NCBI GenBank assembly: GCA_038751255.1
Contig: JBCDGN010000007.1
Location: forward strand, 1 to 64,000
Length of the DNA stretch: 64,000 bases
Origin: JANSYP01 sp038751255
GTDB taxonomy: Bacteria; Pseudomonadota; Alphaproteobacteria; Rhodobacterales; Rhodobacteraceae
Direction: 5' to 3'
A model generated the notes under the pieces. The model made no database searches and was not told the origin of the DNA. It was given only the letters and a program-made list of their open reading frames with translations. Each line of letters starts with the position of its first letter. Positions within the stretch are counted from its first letter, which is position 1. Below, piece by piece: positions 17,902 through 27,186 of this stretch. The translations under genes were made by a program, and so were the position numbers.

Positions 17902-19653
17902 TCAGTAGACATCGCGTTGATAGCGGTGATCTGAGGACATGGCCTCCAGATACGCCTTCGCCCCGGTCTCATCGGTGCCAGCGCCCTTTGCGATGATGCG
18001 CAACAGGGCTTTTTCCACATCGACAGCCATGCGCGTGGCGTCCCCGCAGATATAGACCGCAGCGCCCTCTTCGAGCCAAGCAAAGACCTCATCACCGCGC
18101 TCTTCCAGAAGTGTCTGCACATAAACTTTCTCAGCGCCATCCCGCGACCAAGCCAGCGACAGCTCATCGAGGAGACCGGATGCCCGCCAGTCTTCGATCG
18201 CTTCGCGGTAGAGATAATCATGCGCCTCATGCTGATCGCCAAAAAACAGCCAATTCTTTCCGGTCGCCGCCCGGGCTTCGCGTTCTTGCAGAAAGGCTCG
18301 GAACGGTGCGATTCCGGTGCCCGGTCCAATCATGATGAGCGGTTGCGCATCGTCGCTCGGTGGATGGAAATGCGATGACTTCTGAACATAGACGCCGACC
18401 ATTCCGCCTGCGGTGAGGCGCTCACCCAGATAGGTGGATGCCACGCCCTTGCAGGCCCGCGCATTGAGGTCATAGCGCACCTCGCCCACGGTCAGATGCA
18501 CCTCGCCGGGATGGGCCTTGGGGCTGGACGAAATAGAATAGAGCCGGGGTTGCAAGGGTCGCATGGCATCGGTGAGCTGCTGGGGCGCGACCGTGCCAGA
18601 GGCCTGGATCAAGTCCAGGATCTGGGCACCCTCCGGGGCGGCCTCAAGCCCCAAAGCCTCGAGCGTTTTGGGCGTCACGGTCGCCAGGTCCAGACGCGTC
18701 GACAGCGCCGCCTGCAAAGAGGCCGGGCCGCTTTTCAGGGTAACGGTTTCTTTGCCGGTTAAGCCTGACGCCTTCAGCATCGCGGACACTTCACCGGGAC
18801 AGTTCACCGGCCAGATGCCCAAGGCATCGCCCGCGGTATAGGCCAGATCCGCACCGCCACCGGCCAGCGAAATCTCAATATGATTGACGGATTTGGAACT
18901 GTCATCGCCGCTCAGCCGCTCGACCATGGACAGAGACGCCATGAAGGGTCGGTTCTTGTCGAAGAGCGGCTGCGGCTCGGTATCAATGATCTGCACCGCC
19001 CCGCTGCCGGCGCTGGCGAAGGGCTCTGAGGTAAAGACCGCGTCCTTCCAGGCGGCATAGTCATCGTCGAAATCGACATCGCATTTGACAAGCTCTGCCA
19101 CACGGGTTGCTCCCAGCTCTGCCAGACGGGCGTCGATATCAAAGGCGCATTTGTTGAAATCTGCATAGCTCGTATCGCCCAGACCGCAGACCGCATAGGT
19201 CAAACTCGCGGGCAGAGCGGGGCAGTCTTCGGCCATGAGCGCGGCGTAGAACTTTGCGGCATTGTCCGGCGGCTCGCCCTCTCCAAAGGTGGAGACGACA
19301 ATTGCCACATGCTCCATGTGTGCAAGGTCAACCGGCGTGATGTCATCCAGAACCGATACCTCCGCCGCGAACCCATAGCCTCCTGCGGATTTGCGCAGGT
19401 CTTTGGACAATGTCTCGCAATTGCCCGATTGCGACCCGTAAAGAACGCGCATCGTGGTCAGCGGTGCATCCTCGGCGGCGGCATCGGCCGCAGCAGAGGC
19501 GGCGATGGCCGACAGGCCGGTCAGCAACCCGTTCAACCACGCGCGCTGTGCGAGATCGAAAGGCGCGTCTTCGGGCACCAAATTCACCTGCGGCGTTTCG
19601 GCGGAAATCGCGGCCTCAATGGATTTCGAGATCATGGTGTTTTGCATATTCAT
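17902..19653 (-). CDS. Diflavin reductase (sulfite/nitrite reductase flavoprotein, CysJ-like)
   Basis: 583 residues with an N-terminal flavodoxin domain (VLYGSQSGNCETLSKDLRKS at about 69-88, STFGEGEPPDN, YAVCGLGDTSYADFN), a FAD domain (RLYSISSSPKAHPGEVHLTV) and an NADPH domain (MIGPGTGIAPFRAFLQER, FFGDQHEAHDYLY, VYICGDATRMAVDVE), ending in YQRDVY as in CysJ. It passes electrons from NADPH through FAD and FMN to a sirohaem reductase. The partner is almost surely the NirA-type protein whose gene ends 13 bp upstream. The start MNMQNTM at 19653 follows a strong GGGAGGAAAG site. A longer in-frame ORF upstream overlaps nirA and is not coding. Confidence 0.88.
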   Translation of the reverse strand: MNMQNTMISKSIEAAISAETPQVNLVPEDAPFDLAQRAWLNGLLTGLSAIAASAAADAAAEDAPLTTMRVLYGSQSGNCETLSKDLRKSAGGYGFAAEVSVLDDITPVDLAHMEHVAIVVSTFGEGEPPDNAAKFYAALMAEDCPALPASLTYAVCGLGDTSYADFNKCAFDIDARLAELGATRVAELVKCDVDFDDDYAAWKDAVFTSEPFASAGSGAVQIIDTEPQPLFDKNRPFMASLSMVERLSGDDSSKSVNHIEISLAGGGADLAYTAGDALGIWPVNCPGEVSAMLKASGLTGKETVTLKSGPASLQAALSTRLDLATVTPKTLEALGLEAAPEGAQILDLIQASGTVAPQQLTDAMRPLQPRLYSISSSPKAHPGEVHLTVGEVRYDLNARACKGVASTYLGERLTAGGMVGVYVQKSSHFHPPSDDAQPLIMIGPGTGIAPFRAFLQEREARAATGKNWLFFGDQHEAHDYLYREAIEDWRASGLLDELSLAWSRDGAEKVYVQTLLEERGDEVFAWLEEGAAVYICGDATRMAVDVEKALLRIIAKGAGTDETGAKAYLEAMSSDHRYQRDVY

Positions 19654-19666
19654 GGTCTTTCCTCCC

Positions 19667-21418
19667 TTAAGCCGCCTTCTGGATTTCTTGGGGCAAGAGG
19701 GTTTGCAGGTCGTCGTCGCCCAAGCTGCGGACGAAGGCGAGAAAGCTCTGATCGGGGGCCCGGCGCGCCAAATAGTTGGCCACCACCTGTTCGACAATCG
19801 CGTGGATATCGCTGGACGCGACGGGGCCGCAGAGATGCCGGGCCAGGCCCTGATCCTGGTCCGAGCCGCCGCCCAAATAGATGTTGTATCCCTCGCCCCC
19901 ACCCGGCGCGGCGGCCCCGATCAGGCCGATATCGCCGATATAGTGCTGAGCGCAGGAATTAACGCAGCCGGTCAGATGGATGTTGATCGGCAGATCGAGG
20001 GTAAATTTGGTCTCCAGATGCCGCACCAGAGCAAGCCCGTCTTGTTTGGTATAGGCCGCTGCGAGTTTGCAGCCCCATTTCCCGGTGCAGGCCACAGCGC
20101 CCGCGGCAAAGGCCGTTGCCTCGACCGCCATGCCTGCGGCTTCGATCATTGCAATGGCGGCGCTGACCTCAGAGCTGGGAATATGCGGGATCAGGGGGTT
20201 TTGCCACACGGTCAGACGGATGTCGCCGGTGCCAAATTGCGCGGCCACATCGGCAAGAACGCGCATCTGATCGGGGGTCAGTTTGCCCATCTCCAGCGCG
20301 ACCCCGATATAGTTGAGGTCCTCCTGCTTCTGCGGATGCACCCCGATATGGGCCTGGCGGTCGATGGCACCGCGCGGGCGGTCAAATTTCGCGTCGAGCC
20401 GGGTCAGCGTCACGCCGGAGGGGAAAGCGTCGAGCTTTTCTTGTGTGCGCTCGAGAAACCAGTCTACGCCTTCTCTTTCGAGCAAATATTTCAACCGTGC
20501 TTTTTTGCGGTTGGTGCGGTCGCCATATTCGACGAAGACGCGCAGCATCGCTTCCGAAACATCGACGGTCTCGTCAGGGCGGCACAACAGCCCGGTGTCG
20601 CGGGCGAAATCCCTGTGCCCCGTGATCCCGCCAAGCGCGATCCGGCACCAGAGGCCCGGTTCCACCCCTTGGTCGTTCTCTTCCACGATTGTGGCGAGAA
20701 AGCCGATGTCATTGGTGTCTGACAGGCAAGACACGCGCCCGGCATTGTCGAAGGATATGTTGAATTTGCGCGGGATGCCTTGCAGCTCGCGGGTGCGCAG
20801 GATCCGCATGGACAGACGCTTTGCCTGCGGTGTCATATCCACAAGCTCGTCCACGTCAAACCCTGCCGTCGGCGTCACGGTCAGGTTCCGCGCCGAATCC
20901 GCGCCCGTGCCCTGAGAGGTCAGGCTCGCGGTCTCCATCTTTGCGATCATATCGATCACCGACCGCGGCTTGATCTCGCGCAGTTGCAGGCTGCCCCGCG
21001 TGGTCACATGGGCATAGCCGCCAGCAAAATCCTCGGCACATGTGGCCAGGACCCGCATCTGATCGGCTGTCAACTGGCAGGCAGGCGCGCGCAGGCGCAT
21101 CATATAGCCGGGGCTGTTCGGCTCTACATTGAAAAAGCCCAGATGGCGCAGCATGAACTGATCCAGCCCTTCCGCCATCTGATCGGCCGCGGTCCATTCC
21201 TCCAACCGGCGCCAGACATCGAGGGGATGGGATTTGTGCTTGGCCGCTTCTTCTTTGCAGAGATCCTCAAGCGGGTATCCGTAGAAGGTTTCCGGCTCCG
21301 GCGCGGCAGCGGTTTGCGAGGCTTGCGGGGCAAACAACCGATGCAAATTCAAATCCATCAGGAGCTTCGCAAGGTATTCCTGCTGCTCGCGCGTAAAGCC
21401 TTGATGCGGGTCGGACAT
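19667..21418 (-). CDS. NirA-family sirohaem nitrite/sulfite reductase
   Basis: 583 residues with two ferredoxin-like halves and the 4Fe-4S/sirohaem cysteines visible late in the protein as CTGKWGC (C-x5-C) and GCVNSC (C-x3-C), plus HVTTRGSLQLREI in the first half. The enzyme performs six-electron reduction of nitrite to ammonia or of sulfite to sulfide in the cytoplasm. NirA-type proteins usually take electrons from ferredoxin, but the adjacent diflavin gene implies NADPH-linked supply. No nitrate reductase or nitrate transporter is nearby, so sulfite or nitrite as substrate cannot be settled from context. Confidence 0.85.
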   Translation of the reverse strand: MSDPHQGFTREQQEYLAKLLMDLNLHRLFAPQASQTAAAPEPETFYGYPLEDLCKEEAAKHKSHPLDVWRRLEEWTAADQMAEGLDQFMLRHLGFFNVEPNSPGYMMRLRAPACQLTADQMRVLATCAEDFAGGYAHVTTRGSLQLREIKPRSVIDMIAKMETASLTSQGTGADSARNLTVTPTAGFDVDELVDMTPQAKRLSMRILRTRELQGIPRKFNISFDNAGRVSCLSDTNDIGFLATIVEENDQGVEPGLWCRIALGGITGHRDFARDTGLLCRPDETVDVSEAMLRVFVEYGDRTNRKKARLKYLLEREGVDWFLERTQEKLDAFPSGVTLTRLDAKFDRPRGAIDRQAHIGVHPQKQEDLNYIGVALEMGKLTPDQMRVLADVAAQFGTGDIRLTVWQNPLIPHIPSSEVSAAIAMIEAAGMAVEATAFAAGAVACTGKWGCKLAAAYTKQDGLALVRHLETKFTLDLPINIHLTGCVNSCAQHYIGDIGLIGAAAPGGGEGYNIYLGGGSDQDQGLARHLCGPVASSDIHAIVEQVVANYLARRAPDQSFLAFVRSLGDDDLQTLLPQEIQKAA

Positions 21419-21754
21419 GGCGACATCCCAAACACTGCGGCCCGCGCGCGATTAAGATGCGAGGGGCCACGGAAAAGCACTCCGTTGTGCTTGGAAGCTC
21501 GATTTTGAACGGCTGGGGGCGCCATTGCCTCACCAACCTGCTGCAGCGGCCTATCACAGGGGATCGGGATGGAGAATGCCTTTAGCGCGAAAAGCGGCGC
21601 GCATTCTGTCGCGTGCCCAGTTTTTAGTCGTTTTCTATGCAGCTTGCGCAGCGCTCTGCGTCGAGAAAGCTCAAATCGAGGGGGGCAGCGCCGCGCGCGG
21701 CAGGCATGCGACCACCGCCCAGAATATCATTGGTCACGTTCAGGCGAAACGCAC
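21419..21754. other. Intergenic region upstream of nirA-like gene
   Basis: 336 bp between the ferritin stop and the nirA-like start, both on the minus strand. It should contain the nirA promoter. I see no convincing hairpin with T-run, riboswitch or small gene. Confidence 0.4.
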
Positions 21755-22285
21755 TCAGGCCACCGGCGCGCTGACCGCTTGCGTGGTGGCAACTGCCGCC
21801 CTGGCCTTCAGTTCCTTATCCAAGAGCAGCATGTTCCAATTGTCGCCCGAGGCGGCATTCACCTGTTTCAGCACTTCGCGGAACAGGTCTTCTTCCTGCA
21901 CCTGCTCATCGAGAAACCAGTTCAGCATACTTTGGGTCGAAAACTCGTTTTCTTCCTTGGCCAATTGAAACAGACGGTGGATCTGCTCGGTCACCACGCG
22001 TTCGTGGCTGAGCGCGGCCTCCAGCACTTCCGAGGGCGTCTTGTAATCTGATTTCGGTTTTTCCATGCCGATCAGTTCCACCGGAGCATCCCGGGCCACG
22101 ACGAAATCATAGATCTTTTGCGCGTGCGTCTGCTCTTCTGCGGCATGGGTGCGAAACCACAATGCAAACCCGGCCAGATCCTGGGCATCGAACCAGGCGG
22201 CCATGGCCATATAGGTGTAGGCCGCGCTGAGTTCCGAATTGATCTGTCGGTTAAGGGCGTCGGCCACTCTTTCGTTTAGTTGCAT
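21755..22285 (-). CDS. Ferritin (FtnA-like, non-haem)
   Basis: 176 residues. The N-terminal helix LNERVADALNRQINSELSAA carries the ferroxidase Glu, followed by AAEEQTHAQKIYDF with the E-x2-H motif and later EEDLFREVL. The four-helix bundle assembles as a 24-mer that oxidises Fe(II) and stores it. The protein ends in an Ala/Val-rich tail. It lies between a multicopper oxidase gene and the nirA-like gene, all on the same strand, which fits a metal-handling group (iron and copper). Fur control is plausible, but no clear Fur box was identified by eye. Confidence 0.92.
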   Translation of the reverse strand: MQLNERVADALNRQINSELSAAYTYMAMAAWFDAQDLAGFALWFRTHAAEEQTHAQKIYDFVVARDAPVELIGMEKPKSDYKTPSEVLEAALSHERVVTEQIHRLFQLAKEENEFSTQSMLNWFLDEQVQEEDLFREVLKQVNAASGDNWNMLLLDKELKARAAVATTQAVSAPVA

Positions 22286-22358
22286 GTCTGTCTTCCCTCA
22301 TAGGTCCGTACATGGGTCTGGCATGTGCCGTCTTTCAGAACCTCCCGTTCGCGCAAGC

Positions 22359-23768
22359 TCAACTCACGCGAATATACCCGGCCAGACCCGATTTCTGATG
22401 TTCGATCACATGACAGTGGAAGGCCCAATCGCCGGGGTTGTCGGCGACCAGCGCCACATCGATGATCTCCCCCTTCAACAGCAGCATCGTGTCTGTCCAG
22501 TTTGACGGCAAGGTGCGCAGGTTCGAGCTGATCGGTCTGAACACCAGCCCATGCAGATGGATGGGATGCAGGTTAGGAGATTCGTTTCTCAGCCTCAGGA
22601 TATAGCTTTGCCCTTGTCTCAACGTCGTGACCGGCCCGGTGCCCGGAACGTCATCGCCTGGCCAGGGCTTTCGATCGATCGACCAAAACGTATAGCCGAA
22701 ATCGCCGCAGAACCCGTTCTTGGTGCCATCGCCATCCGGGGACCAGCCGAAAAGTATCTCTTCGACTTGGGCATTGGCCAGATCAGGCTCGGGCAAATCC
22801 GCTGGGGGCAGTGGTCTCAACTCCGCCAGATCGCGGTTCAGTGACGCCCCTGCAGCGCGCAGTGTCACGATGTTGGATATCTGTCCGCCGATCCGCGTTT
22901 GCACCGGGATCTCAGCGCCGTCGCGATCGGGCGCGCGCAGAGCAATGTCCACCCGTTCGCCGGGCGCGACCCAAAGGGGGGCGTCTTGGGTTGGCATCGG
23001 CAGCGGCTCACGCAAAGGATTGCCGTTCCATGCAATCACCTCGCCGGTCACCTCCGGCAGGTAAATCTTGTAGACACGGGCGAGGTCTGTGTTCAGAAGC
23101 CTCAGGCGCACCAATCCCCCGGCCGGCACATTATAGCTTGGCGTGATATCCCAATTGACAGTGCGCACATTGCCCAAAGTGCCGCCCCGCGCCGCGCCCC
23201 GCGCCGTGAAATAGGGCAGAAATGTGCCATCATCCTGCAGGCGAAAATCCTTCATATTCACCGGCACATCTGCGTCAAAGCCAGGATCGTCGTCCTCTTC
23301 AACGATCAGCATCCCGGTGAGACCATGGGCCATCTGCTGCATGGTCATGCAATGCGGATGGTACCAGAAGGTGCCCGCATCTGGGGGCGTGTATTCATAG
23401 GCAAAAGTCTCATTCTGCCCGACCGGTATCTGCGTCAGATACGGCACGCCATCCATCCGGTTGTCGATCCTCAGCCCGTGCCAATGGATCGTGGTGTAAT
23501 CCTCCAACCCATTGGTCAGATGGATCACGGCCTTTTCGTTACGTTTCAGCCGCAGCACCGGGGGCGGCGCGTTGTCGACCAGGCTGACAAGATCCTGGGT
23601 CATCGGCCGATCTGCAAACTGGTAACGTGTCAGGCGGGTGCGGAAATCAATCGGGGCAGCCCCCTGAGCAAAAAGCGTGCCCACCCCGCTCAAGGCGCCC
23701 AGCCCTGCTGCGCCAGCAGCGGTCAGAAACCCGCGGCGGTTGAGCGCGGAAGATGCAAGGATCGACAT
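22359..23768 (-). CDS. Tat-exported multicopper oxidase
   Basis: 469 residues with a twin-arginine signal (NRRGFLTAAGAAGLGAL) and the four copper-binding His clusters of laccase-like oxidases: HWHG, HPH (FWYHPHCMTM), H-x2-HLHG (LHPIHLHG) and the T1/T2/T3 motif HCHVIEHQKSGL. The axial position after the last cluster is Leu. The protein oxidises Cu(I), Fe(II) or phenolics in the periplasm while reducing oxygen to water. There is no Met-rich CueO insert, so the substrate is open. The neighbours (ferritin, DUF1513 protein) favour iron or copper oxidation. The gene is 73 bp upstream of ferritin. Confidence 0.9.
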   Translation of the reverse strand: MSILASSALNRRGFLTAAGAAGLGALSGVGTLFAQGAAPIDFRTRLTRYQFADRPMTQDLVSLVDNAPPPVLRLKRNEKAVIHLTNGLEDYTTIHWHGLRIDNRMDGVPYLTQIPVGQNETFAYEYTPPDAGTFWYHPHCMTMQQMAHGLTGMLIVEEDDDPGFDADVPVNMKDFRLQDDGTFLPYFTARGAARGGTLGNVRTVNWDITPSYNVPAGGLVRLRLLNTDLARVYKIYLPEVTGEVIAWNGNPLREPLPMPTQDAPLWVAPGERVDIALRAPDRDGAEIPVQTRIGGQISNIVTLRAAGASLNRDLAELRPLPPADLPEPDLANAQVEEILFGWSPDGDGTKNGFCGDFGYTFWSIDRKPWPGDDVPGTGPVTTLRQGQSYILRLRNESPNLHPIHLHGLVFRPISSNLRTLPSNWTDTMLLLKGEIIDVALVADNPGDWAFHCHVIEHQKSGLAGYIRVS

Positions 23769-23861
23769 GTGCTTTCCTTCCAGTATCGCGGCTTTGGCGC
23801 CCTTGCACCAAAGCTCCGGTTGAGGTCAGTGGCTGCTGCGTCCGCCCTTGGCTCGGGTCGG

Positions 23862-24959
23862 TTAAGATCTATCGCGCGGGAGCGCAACAAGGTGGTTGTC
23901 CCAGTGCACCGGTAGCTGAGCATGGGCGTCAAATCCAGAAGCATCGAGACGTCCAAGAACCCCGGTGCCCGAGGACAGGTAAAGCCCGTTGCCCTCGGCT
24001 GTGGCAACACCACAGGCATCATCCTGCAAGAGCGTGTGGAGATGCGCGCCGCGCGCCGCGTCAAAGACCTGCACTCTGCCGCCTCGGGGCGAGGTGATCG
24101 CCACGCGGCTGCCATCGCCCGAAAACGCGACGCTTCCGGCGTAACCATTCATCGCCTCATGATCTTCCGTCGTCGCTTGCATAAGGGTCACGGGTCCGCC
24201 CTGCCGATGGGTCAGCAACAGGGGTGGCGTCTCGTGGATCTCTCCCTGCCACTGGCAGGCCGCTGCAATCAGACCATCCTGCCGCGCTGCCAAATGCCGG
24301 ATCGATTGCTTGTGCCATGCTGGATCGAGCGTGACGTGATCCAAAAGGGCACCCTGGGGCGAGACATAGGCCAAGCTGGGGGCCATTGACCCGAGATTGA
24401 GCTTGAGCCGCCCGGTCTCTGGATGGGTCTCGATCCCGCCATTGGCCACGACCAACGTATCGCTGCCCGGCAGGCGCAACAGCTCGTGTGGCCCGGTGCC
24501 ATAGGTCGGGATCTCTCCGATCCGGCGATAGGCCTCGGTCGCGTCCCAGATGCCGATCCGGCCCTCTGCGGCCTCGTAATCGCTTTCCGAGGTGAAAAGT
24601 AGCGTGCCATCCCGTGAAAATGCGCCATGGCCGTAGAAATGGCGCCCGGGCGGGGCGGCAAGCGTTGCCACCACCTGACCGCTACCTCGGCAATCCATCA
24701 CCAGGGCGAACGTGCCCGGCCTGCGTGCAAAGGCAACGGCCTGTGGCAATCTGGGATGCGCTGCTGCCGCATGTCCGCGGCCCGGCAGCGCCTGGGAAAA
24801 GGTGATGGCACCCGCTGCATCCAGACCGTGCAGCATATAGCGCCCATCTGTCGCGCGGGCCGCTGCGAGATAGTGTGGTTGGCCCACATCGGCCCAACTC
24901 GGCGTCGGGGCGAGTGCCGAGGCCGCAAGACCTGCCAGAAATCCCCGTCGTGATGGCAA
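23862..24959 (-). CDS. DUF1513 exported protein
   Basis: 365 residues with a Tat-like signal (PSRRGFLAGLAASALAPTPS) and a beta-propeller-like body (HGAFSRDGTLLFTSESDYE, GIWDATEAY, GTGPHELLRLPGSDTLVVAN, SVAFSGDGSRVAITSPRGGR) matching the DUF1513 family. In many proteobacteria this family is encoded with imelysins and di-haem oxidases in iron-uptake loci. Here the downstream genes encode a multicopper oxidase and ferritin. The start is a TTG at 24959 after AGAAAGGGCG, with no better in-frame start. A role in periplasmic iron handling is inferred from neighbours. Confidence 0.82.
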   Translation of the reverse strand: MPSRRGFLAGLAASALAPTPSWADVGQPHYLAAARATDGRYMLHGLDAAGAITFSQALPGRGHAAAAHPRLPQAVAFARRPGTFALVMDCRGSGQVVATLAAPPGRHFYGHGAFSRDGTLLFTSESDYEAAEGRIGIWDATEAYRRIGEIPTYGTGPHELLRLPGSDTLVVANGGIETHPETGRLKLNLGSMAPSLAYVSPQGALLDHVTLDPAWHKQSIRHLAARQDGLIAAACQWQGEIHETPPLLLTHRQGGPVTLMQATTEDHEAMNGYAGSVAFSGDGSRVAITSPRGGRVQVFDAARGAHLHTLLQDDACGVATAEGNGLYLSSGTGVLGRLDASGFDAHAQLPVHWDNHLVALPRDRS

Positions 24960-25125
24960 TGCGCGCCCTTTCTCGCCCTACTGTCCAGTGATCTGCCTCG
25001 GTTTCGGCGCAGCGCGCAATCAAAAGCTTTGTGCTGTCGCGTGCACAAGAACCTTCCCTGGGTTTGCGTGCAGACCGTATCTTGAAACTATGTCGACGGC
25101 CAGATCTAACGGTTGCGCGATGGGG

Positions 25126-25512
25126 TCAAATAAGCTCCGCCGGACCGCCATATTGGGCGACTTTTCGATCGGCGGTCAACAGCACCATCCCCTCAAAGGC
25201 CGTCTGCGCCACCAAGATCCGATCGAACGGATCATTGTGCAGCTCTGGCAACGTGCCCAGCCCCAGACAGTGGTGGCTCTCGAAGGCCAGTTCGCGATAC
25301 TCGCTGGACAAGAGCCCCGTCCGCAGCGGTCCGGGATCGATACTGAAATCGGCCCGCCCAAGCCCGCGCTTGATCGCCACCTCCCAGATCGAGACCGCGC
25401 TGAACCAAAGCGTGTTCTGCTGATCTTCAAGCCTGTCACGCGCAGCGGGGCTCAAGCGATCAGGCTGATAGGCGGCCCAAAGAAGGATATGCGTGTCGAG
25501 CAGCAGGTTCAT
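25126..25512 (-). CDS. PIN-domain toxin (VapC-like)
   Basis: 128 residues with the PIN acidic residues at the expected places: LLLDTHILLW at the N-terminus, SIWEVAIKRG in the middle and DPFDRILVAQ followed by LLTADRKV near the end. PIN toxins of this subgroup (the DTH-starting type) are Mg-dependent RNases acting on RNA in the cytoplasm. The ATG overlaps the antitoxin stop by 4 nt, so the pair is co-translated. It lies next to the repABC relic, consistent with an addiction module that stabilised that plasmid. Confidence 0.9.
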   Translation of the reverse strand: MNLLLDTHILLWAAYQPDRLSPAARDRLEDQQNTLWFSAVSIWEVAIKRGLGRADFSIDPGPLRTGLLSSEYRELAFESHHCLGLGTLPELHNDPFDRILVAQTAFEGMVLLTADRKVAQYGGPAELI

Positions 25513-25745
25513 CTGCTGCTGTCAAAAAGCGCTGCGATCTCCTCTGCGCCGAGCCTGTCGAAATCCTCCGGCACACGCGCCTGCCCTGCCAAAAACCCCA
25601 AACGTTGCGGAGCAGATGCCTCGACCTGGCTGACCCGCACCATCGGCTTGCCCGCTTTGGCCACGATAAAGGGCTCGCCCGCGGCGGCCTCTTCGACCAG
25701 TTTCGAGAGGTGAGTCTTCGCTTCGTGAATATTCACCGTTTTCAT
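25509..25745 (-). CDS. Phd/YefM-type antitoxin (VapB-like)
   Basis: 78 residues from MKTVNIHEAKTHLSKLVEEA, the standard Phd/YefM N-terminal DNA-binding fold. The C-terminal part (EDFDRLGAEEIAALFDS) should wrap and inhibit the PIN toxin. The start at 25745 is chosen over a Met four codons upstream because TGAGGTG lies 6-7 nt before it. It probably autoregulates the operon. Confidence 0.88.
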   Translation of the reverse strand: MKTVNIHEAKTHLSKLVEEAAAGEPFIVAKAGKPMVRVSQVEASAPQRLGFLAGQARVPEDFDRLGAEEIAALFDSSR

Positions 25746-25959
25746 CAGACACCTCATGACTTAGTTTACCAGACTTAGTTCAGTGTTTGTCTAAGGTCAA
25801 GAACGCCACAATTGAGGAGCCAAGATGGCGGCGGTGCAAAACCTTATTGCTAGACCCTAAAGACATGTGGTCATAGTAACGCCAAGCAGTGAAAATCGCG
25901 GCTAAAACCGTATATACCGGGTAACCCGCCGGCGACAGATCGCGATATGAGGCAGACCA

Positions 25960-27186
25960 ATGGCACAGGCCATATCGCCACCCTCACTTGACTTGCGGCC
26001 CACGAAGCGGGATCGCATCGATCAGCTTGTTGGGGACCATGCAGAACGGCTTTCGGAGAAGTTGCAAGCACATCGTGCGCAGCTTTTCCCGCTCGATGCC
26101 CGTAAGGAGCTGCGCCGCTTCACTTCCGGCGAAGCGGCCAGCTTACTGGGTGTGAAAGACGCGTATTTGCGCAAATTGCATCTCGACGGTCGGGGCCCCT
26201 CGCCCGAAATCCGCGGCGGTGGGCGGCGCTACTACTCGCCCGAGGATATCCAAGCCTTACGCGAGCTGCTGGAAAGCGGCGCGAAAAAACCCGGCACCTA
26301 TTTGCCCGGTCGGCGAGAAGGCGATCATCTCCAGGTCATTGCGGTCATCAACTTCAAAGACGGCTCCGGGAAGACAACGACCTCGGCCCATCTGGCGCAG
26401 AAATGCGCGCTCGATGGCTACCGGGTTCTCGCAATCGATCTCGACCCGCAGGCGTCGCTTTCTGCGCTCCATGGGTTCCAGCCCGAATTTGATCTGCTCG
26501 ATGGCGGCACGCTTTACGATGTGATCCGCTATGACGACCCTCTGCCCCTTACCTCGGTCATTCAAAACACGTACTTCCCCAATCTCAACATCATCCCGGG
26601 CAATCTCGACCTGATGGAGTTCGAGCACGAGACCCCCATGTCCCTCGCGCAGGGAGAGAACCGGTATTTCTTTACCCGTGTCGGCGATGTGCTCGCCCAG
26701 ATTGAGCCCGACTATGACCTTGTGATCATCGATTGTCCGCCGCAGCTGGGCTTTCTGACCATGTCGGCACTCTCGGTCGCCACCGCAGTGCTGGTAACGG
26801 TTCATCCGCAGATGCTTGATGTCATGTCCATGTGTCAGTTTCTGCTGATGACCTCCAACCTACTTGGGGTGGTCGCTGATGCGGGCGGAGACATGTCTTA
26901 CGATTGGATGCGGTATCTCATCACCCGCTACGAGCCCGGCGATGGGCCGCAAAACGAAATGGTGGCTTTCATGCGCTCGATGTTTGGCGAGAATGTGCTG
27001 AACCACCCAATGTTGAAAACGACCGCCATTTCCGATGCTGGCATCACCAAACAAACGCTCTATGATATTGAAAAATCTCAATTTACCCGATCAACCTATG
27101 AACGTGCCATGGAGAGCCTCAACGCCGTCAACACAGAGATCAGCGACCTGATCCAGGCAGCCTGGGGGCGCGGCGATGGCCCGTAA
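25960..27186 (+). CDS. repA: Plasmid partitioning ATPase RepA (repABC family)
   Basis: 408 residues. The N-terminal 110 residues contain a MerR-like helix-turn-helix (FTSGEAASLLGVKDAYLRKL), typical of RepA of repABC replicons, which also represses the operon. The ParA ATPase domain follows, with deviant Walker A (NFKDGSGKTTTSAHLAQKC), Walker A' (LAIDLDPQASLS) and Walker B (YDLVIIDCPPQLGF). RepA moves plasmid copies apart together with RepB bound to parS. The gene appears intact and its end overlaps repB by 11 nt. Confidence 0.95.
   Translation: MAQAISPPSLDLRPTKRDRIDQLVGDHAERLSEKLQAHRAQLFPLDARKELRRFTSGEAASLLGVKDAYLRKLHLDGRGPSPEIRGGGRRYYSPEDIQALRELLESGAKKPGTYLPGRREGDHLQVIAVINFKDGSGKTTTSAHLAQKCALDGYRVLAIDLDPQASLSALHGFQPEFDLLDGGTLYDVIRYDDPLPLTSVIQNTYFPNLNIIPGNLDLMEFEHETPMSLAQGENRYFFTRVGDVLAQIEPDYDLVIIDCPPQLGFLTMSALSVATAVLVTVHPQMLDVMSMCQFLLMTSNLLGVVADAGGDMSYDWMRYLITRYEPGDGPQNEMVAFMRSMFGENVLNHPMLKTTAISDAGITKQTLYDIEKSQFTRSTYERAMESLNAVNTEISDLIQAAWGRGDGP

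Noticed and set aside
19454..20722. 422-codon plus-strand frame
   Set aside because: It is opposite the NirA-like and diflavin genes, which have clear motifs; long antisense frames are common in GC-rich DNA.
22899..23915. 338-codon plus-strand frame
   Set aside because: It lies antisense to the multicopper oxidase gene, whose four copper motifs fix the coding strand.
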